Positions 23,601 to 37,000 of a stretch of DNA of 64,000 nt are shown in pieces (position 1 is the first letter of the stretch; every line of letters begins with the position of its first letter). Source of the stretch: Piromyces finnis (taxonomy: Eukaryota > Neocallimastigomycota > Neocallimastigomycetes > Neocallimastigales > Neocallimastigaceae); the NCBI GenBank assembly GCA_002104945.1, contig MCFH01000055.1:248001-312000 (forward strand), read 5' to 3'. The notes below the pieces were generated by a model. That model had not been told where the DNA came from. It did not search any database and was given only the letters and a program-made list of their open reading frames with translations. The position numbers and the translations under genes are program-made.

Positions 23601-23941
23601 TTTATATTTAATTTTTATTTTCAAAAATAAGGATAGTAATGTAATAAATTAAAATATTAAAAAAAAAAAAAAGGAAATTTTAAATTATATAATGATATCA
23701 AAAAAAATAAAAAAAAAAAATAAAAAAATAAAATATTAACATTCAGTAGTATTAAATTATTAAAATACTATTTAATATATACTTTTTTAATATTTTCAAT
23801 CCATGAACTATTTAATTTATTATAATTTCCATTATTCATATTAAGAGTTTTAGGTATACTATTAGAAACAGGCAAGAATGGAGAATTTAATTTGATTATC
23901 GAAGGAGTAGTAGTTTTATTATATTGATTTTCAAATAACAT
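17612..23941 (-). CDS. SCAPER: SCAPER homologue (S-phase cyclin A-associated protein in the ER), multi-exon
   Basis: The ATG is at 23939-23941 (MLFENQYNKTTTPS) and the TGA at 17612-17614. The N-terminal exons carry a SCAPER_N-like region (SSWIENIKK, RLCEEIVRICLVENVEYSNF, about 23200-23800). A long Asn-rich linker (22.0-23.0 kb) follows, then a Lys/Glu/Arg coiled-coil (20.4-21.8 kb). The C-terminal helical domain is the best match to animal SCAPER: LILTIGYFCLYSKDTKS, GQRPVILQKLINLPIQYF, VLFPTLIIACYND and NRFPKSEWNNAISYF. Phase-consistent 3' exons are 20036-19921, 19814-19528, 19426-19154, 19034-18900, 18805-18714, 18629-18481, 18363-17999 and 17885-17612. A 13-nt exon at 20121-20109 is needed to keep frame. 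I see no C2H2 zinc finger after the coiled-coil, unlike human SCAPER. Human SCAPER acts on cyclin A and in tubulin mRNA decay; the fungal role is unknown. Exons upstream of 20.4 kb are approximate. Confidence 0.82.
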
Positions 23942-25263
23942 TTTTTTTTTAATTTTTGATTAAATATATTGTAAAATTAATGTTTTTTTTTTTTTTTCGT
24001 TTCTTAATAAAATATATTAAAAAAAGATAGATTATATAAATATTAAATATTTATAATATATATATTTCTTTTTTTTTTTTTAACAAAGAAACAGAAAAAA
24101 AAAAAAAGAATTGAATTTCATGAAATTTTTGATGTAACAGTAAAAACCATATTAATATGAATGTTAAACTTTTTTTTTTAAATCTTAATTATTATAAAAT
24201 GAAATAAATTTAAGTTTTTTAACGAAATTATTTCAGCTCAAATAATTTTTCGAAATTTTTATTTTAAAGTTTATATAAGAAAATATTTTAAAATATTCTA
24301 GCTTTTCAAAATTAATCTTTAAAAGCATTAGCTAATCTACTTACCTATCTTCCTACCTACCTACCTACCTACCTAACCAACCAACTAACTAAATAATACA
24401 TTATTTTATATCTGTATACATTTTTAAAAATGTAATTAAAAATTGGAAACATTTTAATTTTCTCAAATATTTCTTATAATTGTTATATTTTTATTAATCA
24501 TATGAAATAAAAAAAAATACTATCAATTATTTGATATAAAAAAAGATTAAAGATAAACGCTCGTTTTTTTTTTTTTTTTTTTTTTTTTACAAAATTAATA
24601 TGTTTATAAGGATAAATACCTTTTCATAAATACTAACTATTGTTCGTTATTTTTGTTATGATTATTTTTTTTATTTTATGAATAAAAATATATATAAAAA
24701 AAAGAAAAGATTTATAAAAAATGTGGTGTGTTTTTTTTTATTATTATTTTATTTTTCATGAAAAATTTTCTATATATTAATAATATATTCTGTGTATATT
24801 AATGTATTATTAAATATATTAGATCAATATAGAAAAAATTAATCAATTAATAAATAAATAAATGAATAAATAAATAAATCTAATAAAAAAAAAAAGCATT
24901 TAAAAAGTGATATTTTTTGTTCTAATTTTTTTTTTTTTGCTTTTTAATTTTGTAAAATATTCATTGATATTTTAAATTTCATTATTGATTAATTAATTGT
25001 AATTATTTTTTTTATCTTTACAGCTTTAACATACATATATTAGAAGAAAAATTGTAAATATTGATTTACTGTTCAATTATTATAAATAAATGAAATTTAT
25101 AAGATAAATTTATCCTAATAGCCAAAAAAATATTATCTTTAATACAATAATATTATCATTATAATTAATAAAATAATTAATTCCTTTTTTTTTTTTTTTT
25201 TTTTCATTAAAAAATATGAAAAAAGTTTTTTTATATTTTTAATTTAAATAATTTTAATAAATA
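23942..25263. other. Divergent intergenic region between SCAPER and the SLC25 carrier
   Basis: It serves as upstream DNA for both neighbours, which point away from each other. It is rich in poly-T/A tracts (for example about 24 T near 24566-24589) and includes the CTAC repeat at 24336-24390. No gene is seen. Confidence 0.6.
24336..24390. repeat. (CTAC)n tetranucleotide repeat with ACCAA/AACTA tail
   Basis: About 55 bp of ctacttacctatcttcctac followed by five to six perfect CTAC units and aaccaaccaactaacta. It is the most C-rich segment of this intergenic region, about 400 bp upstream of SCAPER. Confidence 0.75.
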
Positions 25264-27220
25264 ATGACTTCGCATACAAAGGGTTCGGAAAAGCCCTCAA
25301 AATTTTCGTTTTCATCACATGCAATTGCTGGGGGGTAATTTTTCATATTATTTTGTAATATAATATAATATAATATAATATAATATAATATAATATAATA
25401 TAATATAATATAATATAAAATTGAATTATATAAAAATATTAATTATGCCTTTAATTGTTTATTTATCAATAATAAATGAAATTATATTTAAATACTCTCT
25501 TTCAAATTTTAAAATAATTTAAATTAATAACTTTAATAGAGTAAGTGCTGTATTTTCAGCTACTTTTACTTGTCCATTCGAAGTTGGTATGTAAAATGAG
25601 TTGATGTAACTCGGGAAATATTAGTTAAACTTATTACATTCATAGTTATATTTATTAATATTTATATTTTGTATAATAAATTAGCCAAAACTAGACAACA
25701 ATCAGCATTATACAAAAATGTTATAACTTTTAAACATAATTATCCAACTCCAATCAAATTTGTTTTTAAACCATTTAAAGAAACTGGATCTGTTATGAGG
25801 TTAATATATGAATATTATTATAATTCAAAAATCAAAATTTTAATATTAATATAAAAAAGTATTGAAAGTAAAATTAATATAATTTTTTCTTTTTAATAAT
25901 AAACTTAAAATTATAGGGATGTTTATCAAAGAGACGGTCCAAAAGCTTTATTTAAAGGCTTAGGTCCAAATTTATTGGGTATTATTCCATTAAGGTAATA
26001 TATTCAAAATTTATATTTTAATTTTTTATAAATAATCTTTAATCAGTTAAAAATTATCCATATATATATAATTATATTCATTTATCTGTTTTTATCATTA
26101 TAAATAGAGCCATTCATTTTGGTGTTTATGGCTATGGAAAACAAAAATTAACAGCTATGAATGGTGGTGTTGAAAAACCATGGATTCACATGCTTTCATC
26201 TTTTTGTGCTGGTTTTTGCAGTACTACAGTCACTAATCCATTATGGTAAACTAGTTATTGAATTAAATAGCTAATATAAATTATAAAAAATTATATGATA
26301 TTCACGATTTAAAATCAATAAAATATTACTTTTTAGGTTGGTTAAGACAAGAATGCAATTAGAATCAAAAAAATATACTGTCACTGGCGAAGCTCTTCCA
26401 CTTAAATATAAGAATGCTTTCCAAACTACTAAAACTATTTACAAGGAAGAAGGCATAAGAGCTTTCAGTAAAGGTTTAGCTGCCTCTTATATAGGTAAAT
26501 AAGCAATAAAAATCCATAAATTAATTTAATATATATTAAAATCCAAATAATTATTATAATAATTAGGTTTATCTGAAACTACTATTCAATTTACTACTTA
26601 CGAATACTTCAAGAAACTTGCTCGTCAATACAAAGCCAAAAAGGGAGTTAAAAAATCAGAAAAACAACATTCACCTGTCGTTAAGAAGGTTATAGGTAAA
26701 TATTAAATTTTATATAATGGAAAGCATTATTTTATAATTAATAAATATTTATAAAAAATGATTTATAAATAAATAATAATACAATTAAATATTTTTTATT
26801 ATATAATAATTTATATTATTATTAGAATGGGCTGATGACTTTGTTTGTGCTGCTGGTGCTAAATTTATCGCATCCGGAATTACTTACCCACATGAAGTAA
26901 GAATTTATATTTATAATATTATAACAAAATATTTATTTATTAAAACAAATACTTTAATTTTTTTAATATTCTAGGTTCTTAGAACTAGAATGAGAGAAGT
27001 GCCAATAAATGGTATGCAACAAAATAATGGTCTAATTCAAACTGCCACTACAATCGTTAAGAATGAAGGTGTTGGTGCATTATATAGAGGCTTGGGTACT
27101 CATTTAATTCGTGTTGTACCAAATGCTGCACTGTTATTCTCTGTTTATGAAGTTGTATTATATAGTCATAAAAAATATTTTGGAAAAGAAAAAAAGGAAG
27201 ATGATGATGGGTATAAGTAG
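25264..27220 (+). CDS. Mitochondrial-type carrier (SLC25), Rim2/SLC25A33-36-like
   Basis: Nine exons with consistent phases: 25264-25334, 25550-25586, 25685-25799, 25917-25994, 26108-26245, 26337-26494, 26567-26695, 26826-26896 and 26975-27220; all introns are GT-AG. The protein has three carrier repeats with signatures PFEVAKTR, PLWLVKTR and YPHEVLRTR. The Trp in the second repeat and the QLE that follows are typical of the branch holding pyrimidine-nucleotide (Rim2), folate/FAD and NAD carriers. Each repeat ends in a G-L-P-type stretch (ALFKGLGPNLLGIIP, AFSKGLAASYIGLSE, ALYRGLGTHLIRVVP). The product would sit in the inner membrane of mitochondria or, in an anaerobic fungus, of hydrogenosomes. 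The closest match by eye is Rim2-type. The substrate is not decided, because hydrogenosomes generally lack DNA to replicate. Confidence 0.88.
25354..25417. repeat. (TAATA)n pentanucleotide microsatellite in intron 1 of the carrier
   Basis: About twelve near-perfect TAATA units within the first intron (25335-25549). Confidence 0.85.
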
Positions 27221-28079
27221 TAGTCTCTATTAATATTTATTTGACTTAAAATACTAGTAAAATAATGATAATGATGATACTAATAAAAATATATCGCAAA
27301 TAACTAATTATACAAAAAGAAAATTATTCATATAAAAGAGAGAGAAAAAAATAATAAAATAAAATAAAATATTAAAAAAAAAAAAAAAAACATTAAGCAA
27401 ATAAATAAAAAATAGCACCAGCATCATTTATATATATATTACAAGAAAGTAAGAAATGGATAAAATAAACCCATTCAATCTAATTTAATTACACTCAGAG
27501 AAAAAAAAAAAATCTTCGATATTTATTTTAGTAATATCAAAACCATTCTATTAGAATTATAATTATATTTATATTTAAAATTTAGATAGCATTTATAATC
27601 AAATTTTAGTATATTATAATATTAAACGATTCATAAAAAAATATATTATATATTTAAAATAAAGGTTTATAAACCTTTTAATTTTTATTTCAAAAATTTA
27701 GATAACAATTAGAATTAATTAAAAATATAATATATAGTAGTTAAAAGAAAATCTATTTATTCAATCAAAAAAGTTATTTATTATAAAAAGGTATAAATAT
27801 TTTAAATATCTATCCTTTTTATAAATAGATATTTAATAAATATTTATTATTCTTAAGATAAAAATATTTCGACAATTCAAGAAAATACGATAAAAATAAA
27901 TATTTTTATTTTCAACCTTTACGATTAAAATGATTAAAATAATAATAATAATAATAATAATAACAATATATATATATATTGTTGTTATTTGCTTTTCTTA
28001 TCTACCATCCAAAAAAAAAAAAAAAAGAGTTTAAAAAATTGTATAATATTGACATTAACCTTTTTTTTTTATTTAGTAT

Positions 28080-28119
<40 letters not shown>

Positions 28120-28753
28120 TATAATCCTATTTATAAAACTATTATTTATAAATGTTGTATACATATAAAATAGACAATAGGTTTAAAAATTGATCAAAAA
28201 TATTTTCACTCTCACTAATATTTATTTAAATTATTTTAATAACATTATTATTTTTATATTTTCTTAGAGAAAAACTAAAAATTAAACTAATATAAAAATA
28301 AAAAGTATTATCATAATATCATTAAATAGTTAAATAGTGATATAATATATATCCTTAATAATAATAATAATCAAAAAATAATTATTACAATATTAAAGTA
28401 AATAATTAGAGTAATAATTAATTAATAATTAATATAAATATTTATCTAATGTTGTATATATTTTTTTAAAAAATTATAAACTACATAAAATAGAAATAAA
28501 AATAAAATAAAATAAAAAATTAAAAAATTGAACTTCAATTATCAAATTAATTAATGTGATGAATATATAATTTATTTATGAAATGATTCTTTCAATAAAA
28601 TATTTATTTTCATAATAAAGTAACTAGTCTTAATGTTTCCTCTATATCATATTAAAAAAATAAATATGTTACAACTTTAAAGATTATTTAATTATTGCAG
28701 CTTTTACCAATTTTTATAACTTTTATAATAATATAATATTTTGGTATATTTTT
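27221..28753. other. Convergent 3' intergenic region, homopolymer-rich
   Basis: Between the 3' ends of the carrier (+) and the SMYD-like gene (-). It contains A runs (a 34-base A tract about 28082-28115, others near 27375 and 28010), an ATA trinucleotide run near 27941-27962 and many A/T-only stretches. The open frame at 27979-28173 is poly-Lys from the A tract and is not a gene. Confidence 0.6.
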
Positions 28754-30735
28754 TTATTTCGCTTTTTTCTTTTTCTTTTTATTATTTAAAGAAGATATAA
28801 TTTCATTCTCTTCTTCACAACATAATTCACATTGACATTTGAAATAATAATCTGCTAATAAATGTGCTTGTCGTTCTTTTAATGATACGCCAGCTGTATC
28901 TATATATGAAAAATTTACTTCATCTCCTTTCTTTATATCTTTAGATGCAAAAAAATAAATATGATTTTTATATTGAACAGGATAGCAATTATTTCTACAA
29001 GAATGCTGGTTTATATATATTTATGTTAATATAGATTTTAACTAAAAAATAAAATTATATAAAATTATTTAGAAAATTTTACATTAAAATATGAAGCAAA
29101 TGGATATATTATTCGCCTATAGATTTTTAATTTATTAATATATATATAATTTAATTTGTTTACTCGACATTTTTTTAAAAAAAAAAAAAAAAAAAAAAAC
29201 ATTACCCAATACATTTTCCTTTATTATTCCATATTCCAAACGAATTACTTTCTACTAAAGAAGCAAAATGCATCAAATAATTTGCTACTTCTGTATCCAT
29301 GTTAATATCCTCGATTGAATTATTTTTACTCTCTTGAATTACATCTTCCATACATTTATATATTTCTTTTGATTCTTGAATCAATTTTTTAAAAAAGTTA
29401 ATATTTTTTTGCCATTCCCTTTTCATATCTTTAAAAATAAAATATATAAAAATTTAATTATTATTTTTTTATAAAAATAATAATATTAATAATATTAATA
29501 ATAATAATAATATTAATATTAATAATACTTTACCATCAGTCCATTCTTCAAAATGAGATTGTAAATTCATCATATCGTTATATGTACCGGAATATGGGAT
29601 TGTATTAGTAATAGTATCATATTTTTCAGAATTAACATCTTTTTCATTAATAATATCAATATTTTTATCTTCTTTCTCCTCCTCATTTGTTTCAATGTCT
29701 TTTTTATGATGTTTTGAATGTTTATGTTTCGATTTTTCTTTTTTATTTATTTCATTCTCATTAATGACATTATCATTGATTTTTTCTTTTTCTTTTTTTT
29801 TATCTTTCTTATGTTTTTTCATTTCTTTTTCTTCCTTATCTTTTTTCTTGTGCTTCTTCTTTTTTTTATCTTTTTTCTTCTTTTCTTCATCTTCAGAGGA
29901 AGATATACTTTCTTGATTATCTATGTTTAATTTATTTTCTCCAGTATTTTTGTTTAATTCTTCTTCATCTATATGATTTTTATCAATATTGTTATCATTA
30001 TTTTTCTCGCAATTATTATCAATAACTTTTAATTTAAGTTCTTCTAATTCTTTTTCATATTCTTCTATATCAGAGGGTAATGGAACTGTTGATAGCCAAT
30101 TATTAATAATATTATCATTACTACTATTTAATCTCATGTATTCTTCTTCACTTTTTTTTAATGATAATGAATTTATCAGAAGTTTCATAATACTTTTAGA
30201 ATGAATATCTGATTTAAATGTTGCCAATTTTCTTAATAAAGAACATATCAATTCATGATTTAACTTTCTTTGGGAATACATTTGACATGCTTTACTACAA
30301 TAATAAGCTATATTACATGATTTACAGGAAATATCATAAAAACCTTCATTATTTATTGATAAACATACAGAACATATCTTTTTTTTTAATGTTGTATATA
30401 TTTATTTTATATATATTATTTAAAAATAAAAGCTTAATTTCAATAAACTTATTTGCTTTATAAAATATGTAATATATATTTCTATTATTTTGATTTTATT
30501 ATATTTCACATTCATATATTTTATTTTTATTATATATTTTTACTAATAATGCTGAAATTAATAATACCTTCTTTTTAAATGAATCGATAATTCCTGTTGA
30601 ATAGCCCTTAATAGCTACAATTTTTGTATCCTTTTTTATATCTTGAGTTGCTACAACATATCTTCCCTTATTTTCTGTATATTCTATTTTTAAAGGTATA
30701 GAATACTTTATAAAATCAACTAACTGTTCATTCAT
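28754..30735 (-). CDS. SMYD-type MYND-SET protein (probable lysine methyltransferase)
   Basis: The start is the ATG at 30733-30735 (MNEQLVDFIKYS) and the stop is at 28754-28756. The N-terminal part of the SET fold (KGRYVVATQDIKKDTKI) is split by a MYND zinc finger: ICSVCLSINNEGFYDIS, CKSCNIAYYCSKACQ, then His and Cys of HELIC. After an unusual Lys/Glu-rich insert the SET domain resumes with NSFGIWNNKGKCIG. The joined exon RIIYPFASYFN plus HSCRNNC rebuilds the NHSC cofactor motif across a splice site. GDEVNFSYID carries the catalytic Tyr. The post-SET Cys cluster is FKCQCELC. Exons are roughly 30735-30570, 30380-29533, 29426-29210, 29117-29084 and 29003-28754. SMYD enzymes methylate lysines on histones and other proteins; the substrate here is unknown. 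Confidence 0.85.
29620..30030 (-). other. Lys/Glu-rich low-complexity insert within the SMYD-like protein
   Basis: About 130 residues with long Lys, Lys-Glu and Asp/Asn runs (KKKKHKKKDKEEKEMKKHKK type) between the MYND and the C-terminal SET half. It stays in frame, so it is coding. It is probably disordered and may act as a nuclear or nucleolar targeting or RNA-binding segment (inference). Confidence 0.75.
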
Positions 30736-31045
30736 TTATTTACCATTTACATATATTATCATTTAAACTAAAAGTTATAATAATATTAAAAATAAATAAA
30801 AAATAATAATAATAAAAATTATATATTTTTGTATTATTTGAAATTTTATTTATTACTATTTTTTTTTTTTTTTTTTTTTGTTATTAATATGTATTACAAA
30901 TATTACAAAATAATAGAAAATAAATTTAAATTTTAATTTCAAATTTAAAATTTTTTATTTTTTTTTTAAAAAAAATTAAGGAAAAATAATATAAAAGAAA
31001 ATTAAAAAAAAAAAAAACATAATAATAATAATAATAATAATAATA

Positions 31046-31077
<32 letters not shown>

Positions 31078-31099
31078 GAAAAAAAGAGGAAAAAAGTTT
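30736..31099. other. Spacer with microsatellite (AAT)n-(AT)n
   Basis: It contains a T run (about 30860-30879), several A runs and an (AAT)n array leading into (AT)n at about 31018-31071, directly after the stop codon side of the next gene. No coding signal. Confidence 0.65.
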
Positions 31100-34000
31100 T
31101 TAATCATTAATATTTCCAAATTCAATAAAATCTCGAATTTGTGGAATCTTTTTTATAATTGATGTTGGGAGTAAAAATAGATTATCAACTATTTCAATAA
31201 TTTCTTTTTCTTTTTCAGCTAATATTCTAACATAATAATAATAAAATAATATAACAATTAAAATTATATTTGTAACAAATAATGATATTCCCATAATTTG
31301 CATTTTTGTTACGCCTTCATTTAAATCTTTAATTACAGCTTGATTTGATCTATTCATTCCATTTAATATATGATGTTTTGTATAGTTCTGATACTTCAAT
31401 ACTTTCGAATTGTATAGATAATTCTCTCTAATTTCTTCAAGTTCCTCATTAATTTCTTCGGTTCTTTTTCCTATCAAAGAATATAAATTATTTTTATGAA
31501 GAATTGAATAATTAATTATTTCATGATCATATACATGAGCCTCTGATTTCCTTATATATTCATCAATTAATTCGTTAATTGGTAATTGGATTACTTCTTT
31601 GGTATAGCCTATAAAAAAATAATATAAAATTGAATAAAATATATGCATAATTAAAAATTATATTCACTATATAACTATATAATAATTAAACTCATAGAAA
31701 TTAATATTAAATAATTTATTAAATTAATATTTACCATACTGTGGGAAGTACTGTTCATTTTCACATCTTCCTTCATCTTCAAATTTACATGACTTTTTAT
31801 AATGAAATTCGTTTAATAAAGGAACTTTATTGACACTTGCGTAATCACTACTATATATGATACTTTCTTGATTATTCTAGTTTTTTATAATTATTAAATA
31901 AATATTTTCATAATTTTTACATAATTTTCTGAAATTTATTTTCTATATACTCTACCTTTAAATCTAATATATAATCCTTTAAAATTCCTTCACATTCACT
32001 TTGTAAATATGATTCAGAATCACCAACGTATGATTCATGAGAGAAGAAATGTATCAATTGCACAGTTGATGGTCTTTTATACTATAATGGTATCATTATT
32101 TAAATATATATTAGAAAATGAAACTTTGTTTTTTAGACATTAAAATTTTACTAACCATCAATTCCAAGTAGTCTATTTTAGTTAAAACATTTTGAGAAAT
32201 CATCTTTATTATTTAATTTTATTAATTATTTAATTTTGTTATATTATTGTAGAAGATATAAAATTTAATAAATATTAATAATTTAAAGTGTCAAATTTAT
32301 TTTTAATGTTAAAAAACTTACTACTAATGGCAGTACTGAACATATACAAATTATTGAATATGCATATAAAATCATTCTTGTTATAAATTTCTGTCTAAAA
32401 AGAATATTATTCTTTTTACATGACGTATCATAGATATTCAAATAACTATCGCTCATTTCAAAATTAATTGTACTAGCAATTTTATCAATACTATGATTAT
32501 ACTTTGTAATAGTTTCATTAATATATTCTAATTATTATTGTTATTATATAAATAAAAATAATCAAAATAATAATATTATTTATTAGTATATTAATATTTT
32601 TTTAGAGTAATAATATATTATGAAGAATACCTTCTGGTAAATATTTATAAATATTAAATACTTTCAGCTGTAGATGCTTGACAGAATCCAATGAATAACT
32701 TATTCCTATTATATTTATTAAACATATTTAGTTTTTTTTTTTTTTTTTTTTTTTAATTGAATCATTTATTTATTAATTACCATATTTATATAAAATAATT
32801 AATAAAACGACATTTGCTCCAACTAATCCAATATAAATAATTGCAAGATTTTCATAATTATAATTATTTTTTATTTCGTTAATATTATCCTCAACAAAAG
32901 AATTGTAGATATCGTTAAGTGAATATTTTAAGTTATCTAATAAGTAATATATAATACAAAATTATTATTTATTATGTATTTTTTAAATATTATTTTTAGT
33001 ATTAGTTTTGTATTGGTATATTATAACAATTATTTTATTCAATTACCTGTAAAGAATCTTTAAAAATTTTTTATAAAATAATAAAAATTTAGTATAGTAT
33101 TAAAAATAGCATAATTTATAATTTATCTAATACACAAACCTTGCGTGATAATCATGTATTTTTAAAGAAGTATCCGTAATTAAGTTATCATTATTAGAAT
33201 CATTCCACACTTCATACTCTAAATCTGTTATATAATCTGCCCAATTTAAAATTCTTTTACTCAAATCATAAATTGATAAATATTCAAAAGACATTTTATT
33301 TGAATCTTCCACACTTCGAACAACTAGCTTGTATGATTTGTCTTTTTCATTTTTAATTATAAATGGGAAAAATGGGTTATACTTTTTAACTGTTTTATAT
33401 TTTTCAATATATGGAATAATAGTATTTGTTAAATCATTATCAATATAAGTTCGTATTTGGTCATGATAATAATCATATACATCTTTTTTATTTAAATGTC
33501 CATAAATAGTTAAAAGTCTAACTTTTGTTGAAATATTAATAAATACTGATGGAAAAGTTACAACGATTTGTAAATTCTTCATAAATGATGTTACCATATT
33601 AATTTTTTTAAATGATATTAATTCTCTAAAAATTATTTGATATATTATTAGTATTTTTTATTTAATGTTAATAAAAATATGTATTATTATCTATATCATA
33701 ATATTTTTTTAAAAAAATAAAGAAAGCATATAATAATATCATTATTATTGTATTACAATAAAGAGGATACAATAAGAATTAATATCAATGTTATTATTAA
33801 TAAAAGTGCATTATTTTTTGTATTTTTTAATAGTGTATGACATAAATTTTTCCTAAATAATTTTAAATAATAACATATAACATAAATAATAAATTTTTAA
33901 TTGTGTATAATATTTAGCATTTTTAAAATAATATAAAAATAAATTATTATATTACTTCATCATAGTGCTCTTTCTTTGTTCACGATTTACTGATGAAGAT

Positions 34001-37000
34001 ATTTCAGAATAAGATTTATTATATCCTTTCCTACGCTTTTCTCCATTATTTAATCCAACATTAGATATAGTATCTTTACTTCCCTTACTCTCACTTTTTT
34101 CATCAATTAATTGAGAATTTTTTTTAAATGAATAATCAATATTATCATCGAATTTGTTATTTTTTGTATTAGACATTTCAACAATAGATTGATTATCTCT
34201 TTCATTTACAAAATTATGAGACATTCTTAATTTTTGTATTTTTGATTCATTAACTTTAACCATTTGAGATGGAATTAATGACATTCTTCTTTTCGTATTC
34301 TCTACATTTGAATTATTCCGACTTTTAATAGCAAATTTTTCATATGTATCATCATCATTCTCCTCATTATTATTATTTATTGTTTTATTGTTTTCATTAT
34401 TATTAAATGCTTGTTTATCTTTTGTTTCATCTTTTTTAATTATTTGTGATTGAGATGCTTTATTCTCTATTTGTTTCAGAATAGATCTTTCACAATCATC
34501 TTCTATAATTGATTCTTTTTCCTCTGTTTCATCACTATGACTTTTATTTAGACTCTTTTTATATAATTATATAGTATGTGAATAATAAAATAAATAAATA
34601 ATAATGATAATATAATAACTACAATATGCATACCATTTCAGATTTTACTATTTCCTTAATTATTTTATTAATTTAAATATTATGTTTATTTGTGGTTTTT
34701 AGTTTATATATTATAATATTAATATACTATTAAATTCTATTTTATTATACATACATATGGGTCTCCCTTGTTTTATAAATTATTAATTAAATAAATTTAA
34801 TAATCAAATTATAAAAAAATAAATCTTTAATATATATAAATATTAATTGAAAATACCATAATATCAGCAAGGTATAAATTATATGATTTGTTTAAACTCT
34901 AAAAAGTATATATATTTTAGTTAAAGAATAACAGTATAATTATTGCTGTTTATTTATATAAAATTTTATTAACACTAACATCTTGATTAGGATAAAGTTG
35001 CATAAATGTTAAATATGACTGTTCCGTCAATTGTTTTAAATTGTGTATATTTATTAAATAATTACTGTAATAGGTATCATTAAAGTCATTTCCATAATTA
35101 AATTCAATATAATCTCTTAAATAGCACAATGTTGAAATATGATATTTTGATGATTGTTCTTTTATTTTTTTAAATTGTTCAAATTTTTTCCTATATAATT
35201 TAAATATGTAAAAATTAGTTTTTTAATTTCTATAAAATATAATTATATAAATGCATACTAGCATACCTAATTTCATAATCATGTTGCTTTTCTTTATCTT
35301 CTTCTATAACATTCTTGATATATGATATTCTATATCTTGAAAAGAATCCAGGTTTTAATTCATTAACTTGTTGAATAGCTTCATCAATTCTTTCAATATA
35401 TTTAATTTCCTTTTCTGTTTCTTTTTTAAAAATTTCATCATCACTATTATATATACCCCATTCATCATCAACTTGATTTATACGTCCTTGTAAATACCAG
35501 AATAATATACAATATGATAATCTCAACTAATATATTATAATAATTGTGATCTTTTAAGTATTGGAATTATTTTATTATATGTATGTTAATGTTAATATAT
35601 AATTACCATTGTATTTTTAGGGTATTGACTAATTCTGTATTATAATATATTCATAATTAATATATATAATTCATATAGTAATTATTAATACTTATTATTA
35701 ATTATATTAAATATTAATATTATTATTATAGAATTTAATAATCTTTTATATTTATACCCTTCATTGAAAATATCATCTAATGCATTTAAAGCTTCAATTG
35801 AATTATTATTCCTTATAAATCTACTTATTAATTCACATTCACAAGGCATAGAATACACAATAATTGGTTCACATAAAGCAATTTCACTAACTTTGTTATT
35901 TTCCATTATAAAATTAACATTAATTGGCGAATACATTATCATAATCTTAATATATACACAATTAATATTAAATTACCAATTTTTTCTATAGAATCATATA
36001 ATTCTTCAGTTGTGAATTTTCTATCAAATGATATTATGCCACTAATATCATCACTTTTTTCACTTAAAGTATTTACTGAGGATGTTTCAGTACATATTTC
36101 ATTACTTCCAGATGTTGTAGTATGTTCATCACTATTGCTTTCAGAATTTTCTGAAGATATTGACTCTTCTTCTTCTTCATTATGATTATATGATTTTCTT
36201 TTTCTTATAGAAGATATACTATTACTTTTTTTAACTTCCTCAATACAATTTTTATTTTCTTTTTCTTTTTCATATTTCCTCAATTTCATCTTTTTCTTTT
36301 TTGTCATTTTATTATATATACTTTTTTCCCTATTTAATTTAGTCTTTCTCCATATATATATACTGCTTATACAGCATATACAACCCATAATCATACTTAA
36401 TATTAATTTAACTTCAGTTTTAATTGTCAATATAATTCCAATAGCATTAATAAAGCTGAACCCCATAAAAAAAAATATAGTTGAATTATGAATCATATTA
36501 ATTAATGAATTATAATATGGAATATAGATATTGTTTATTTTATAAAAAAGAATCATAAATATTAAAACTATAATAGGTAGATATTCTTTTATAAGATGTA
36601 TATAACTTCCTAATGTAAAAATTAATGTCTAATTAAAATTTAATTTATTAATTATACTTATTTGTAATTCAAAAGTTATTTCATAATATATCTTAAATTA
36701 TTTTACCAATAAAAATTTTATTAACATATTCATTATTCTTGGGGTTTCATTAGAGTTCATTAAAAAATTTTTTTTGTATTGCGGTGATATATTTGTAAAA
36801 CATAATATTCCCTGTAGTAATTAATTATTAATATACTATTATTTAACTATATTTATAATAATTATTATATAATAGAGAAATAATTATTTCTTTCTTACAA
36901 TCAATTCAATAGCAATAAATAAAATAAATACTCCTACAATCAAAAGAGCCCTATATTTTAATTTATTTTGATATTAATAGGGGATATTTATTCTAATTTA

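Noticed and set aside
27979-28173. Plus-strand ORF with long Lys runs
   Set aside because: The Lys runs are a 34-base A tract and other A runs in 3' intergenic DNA.
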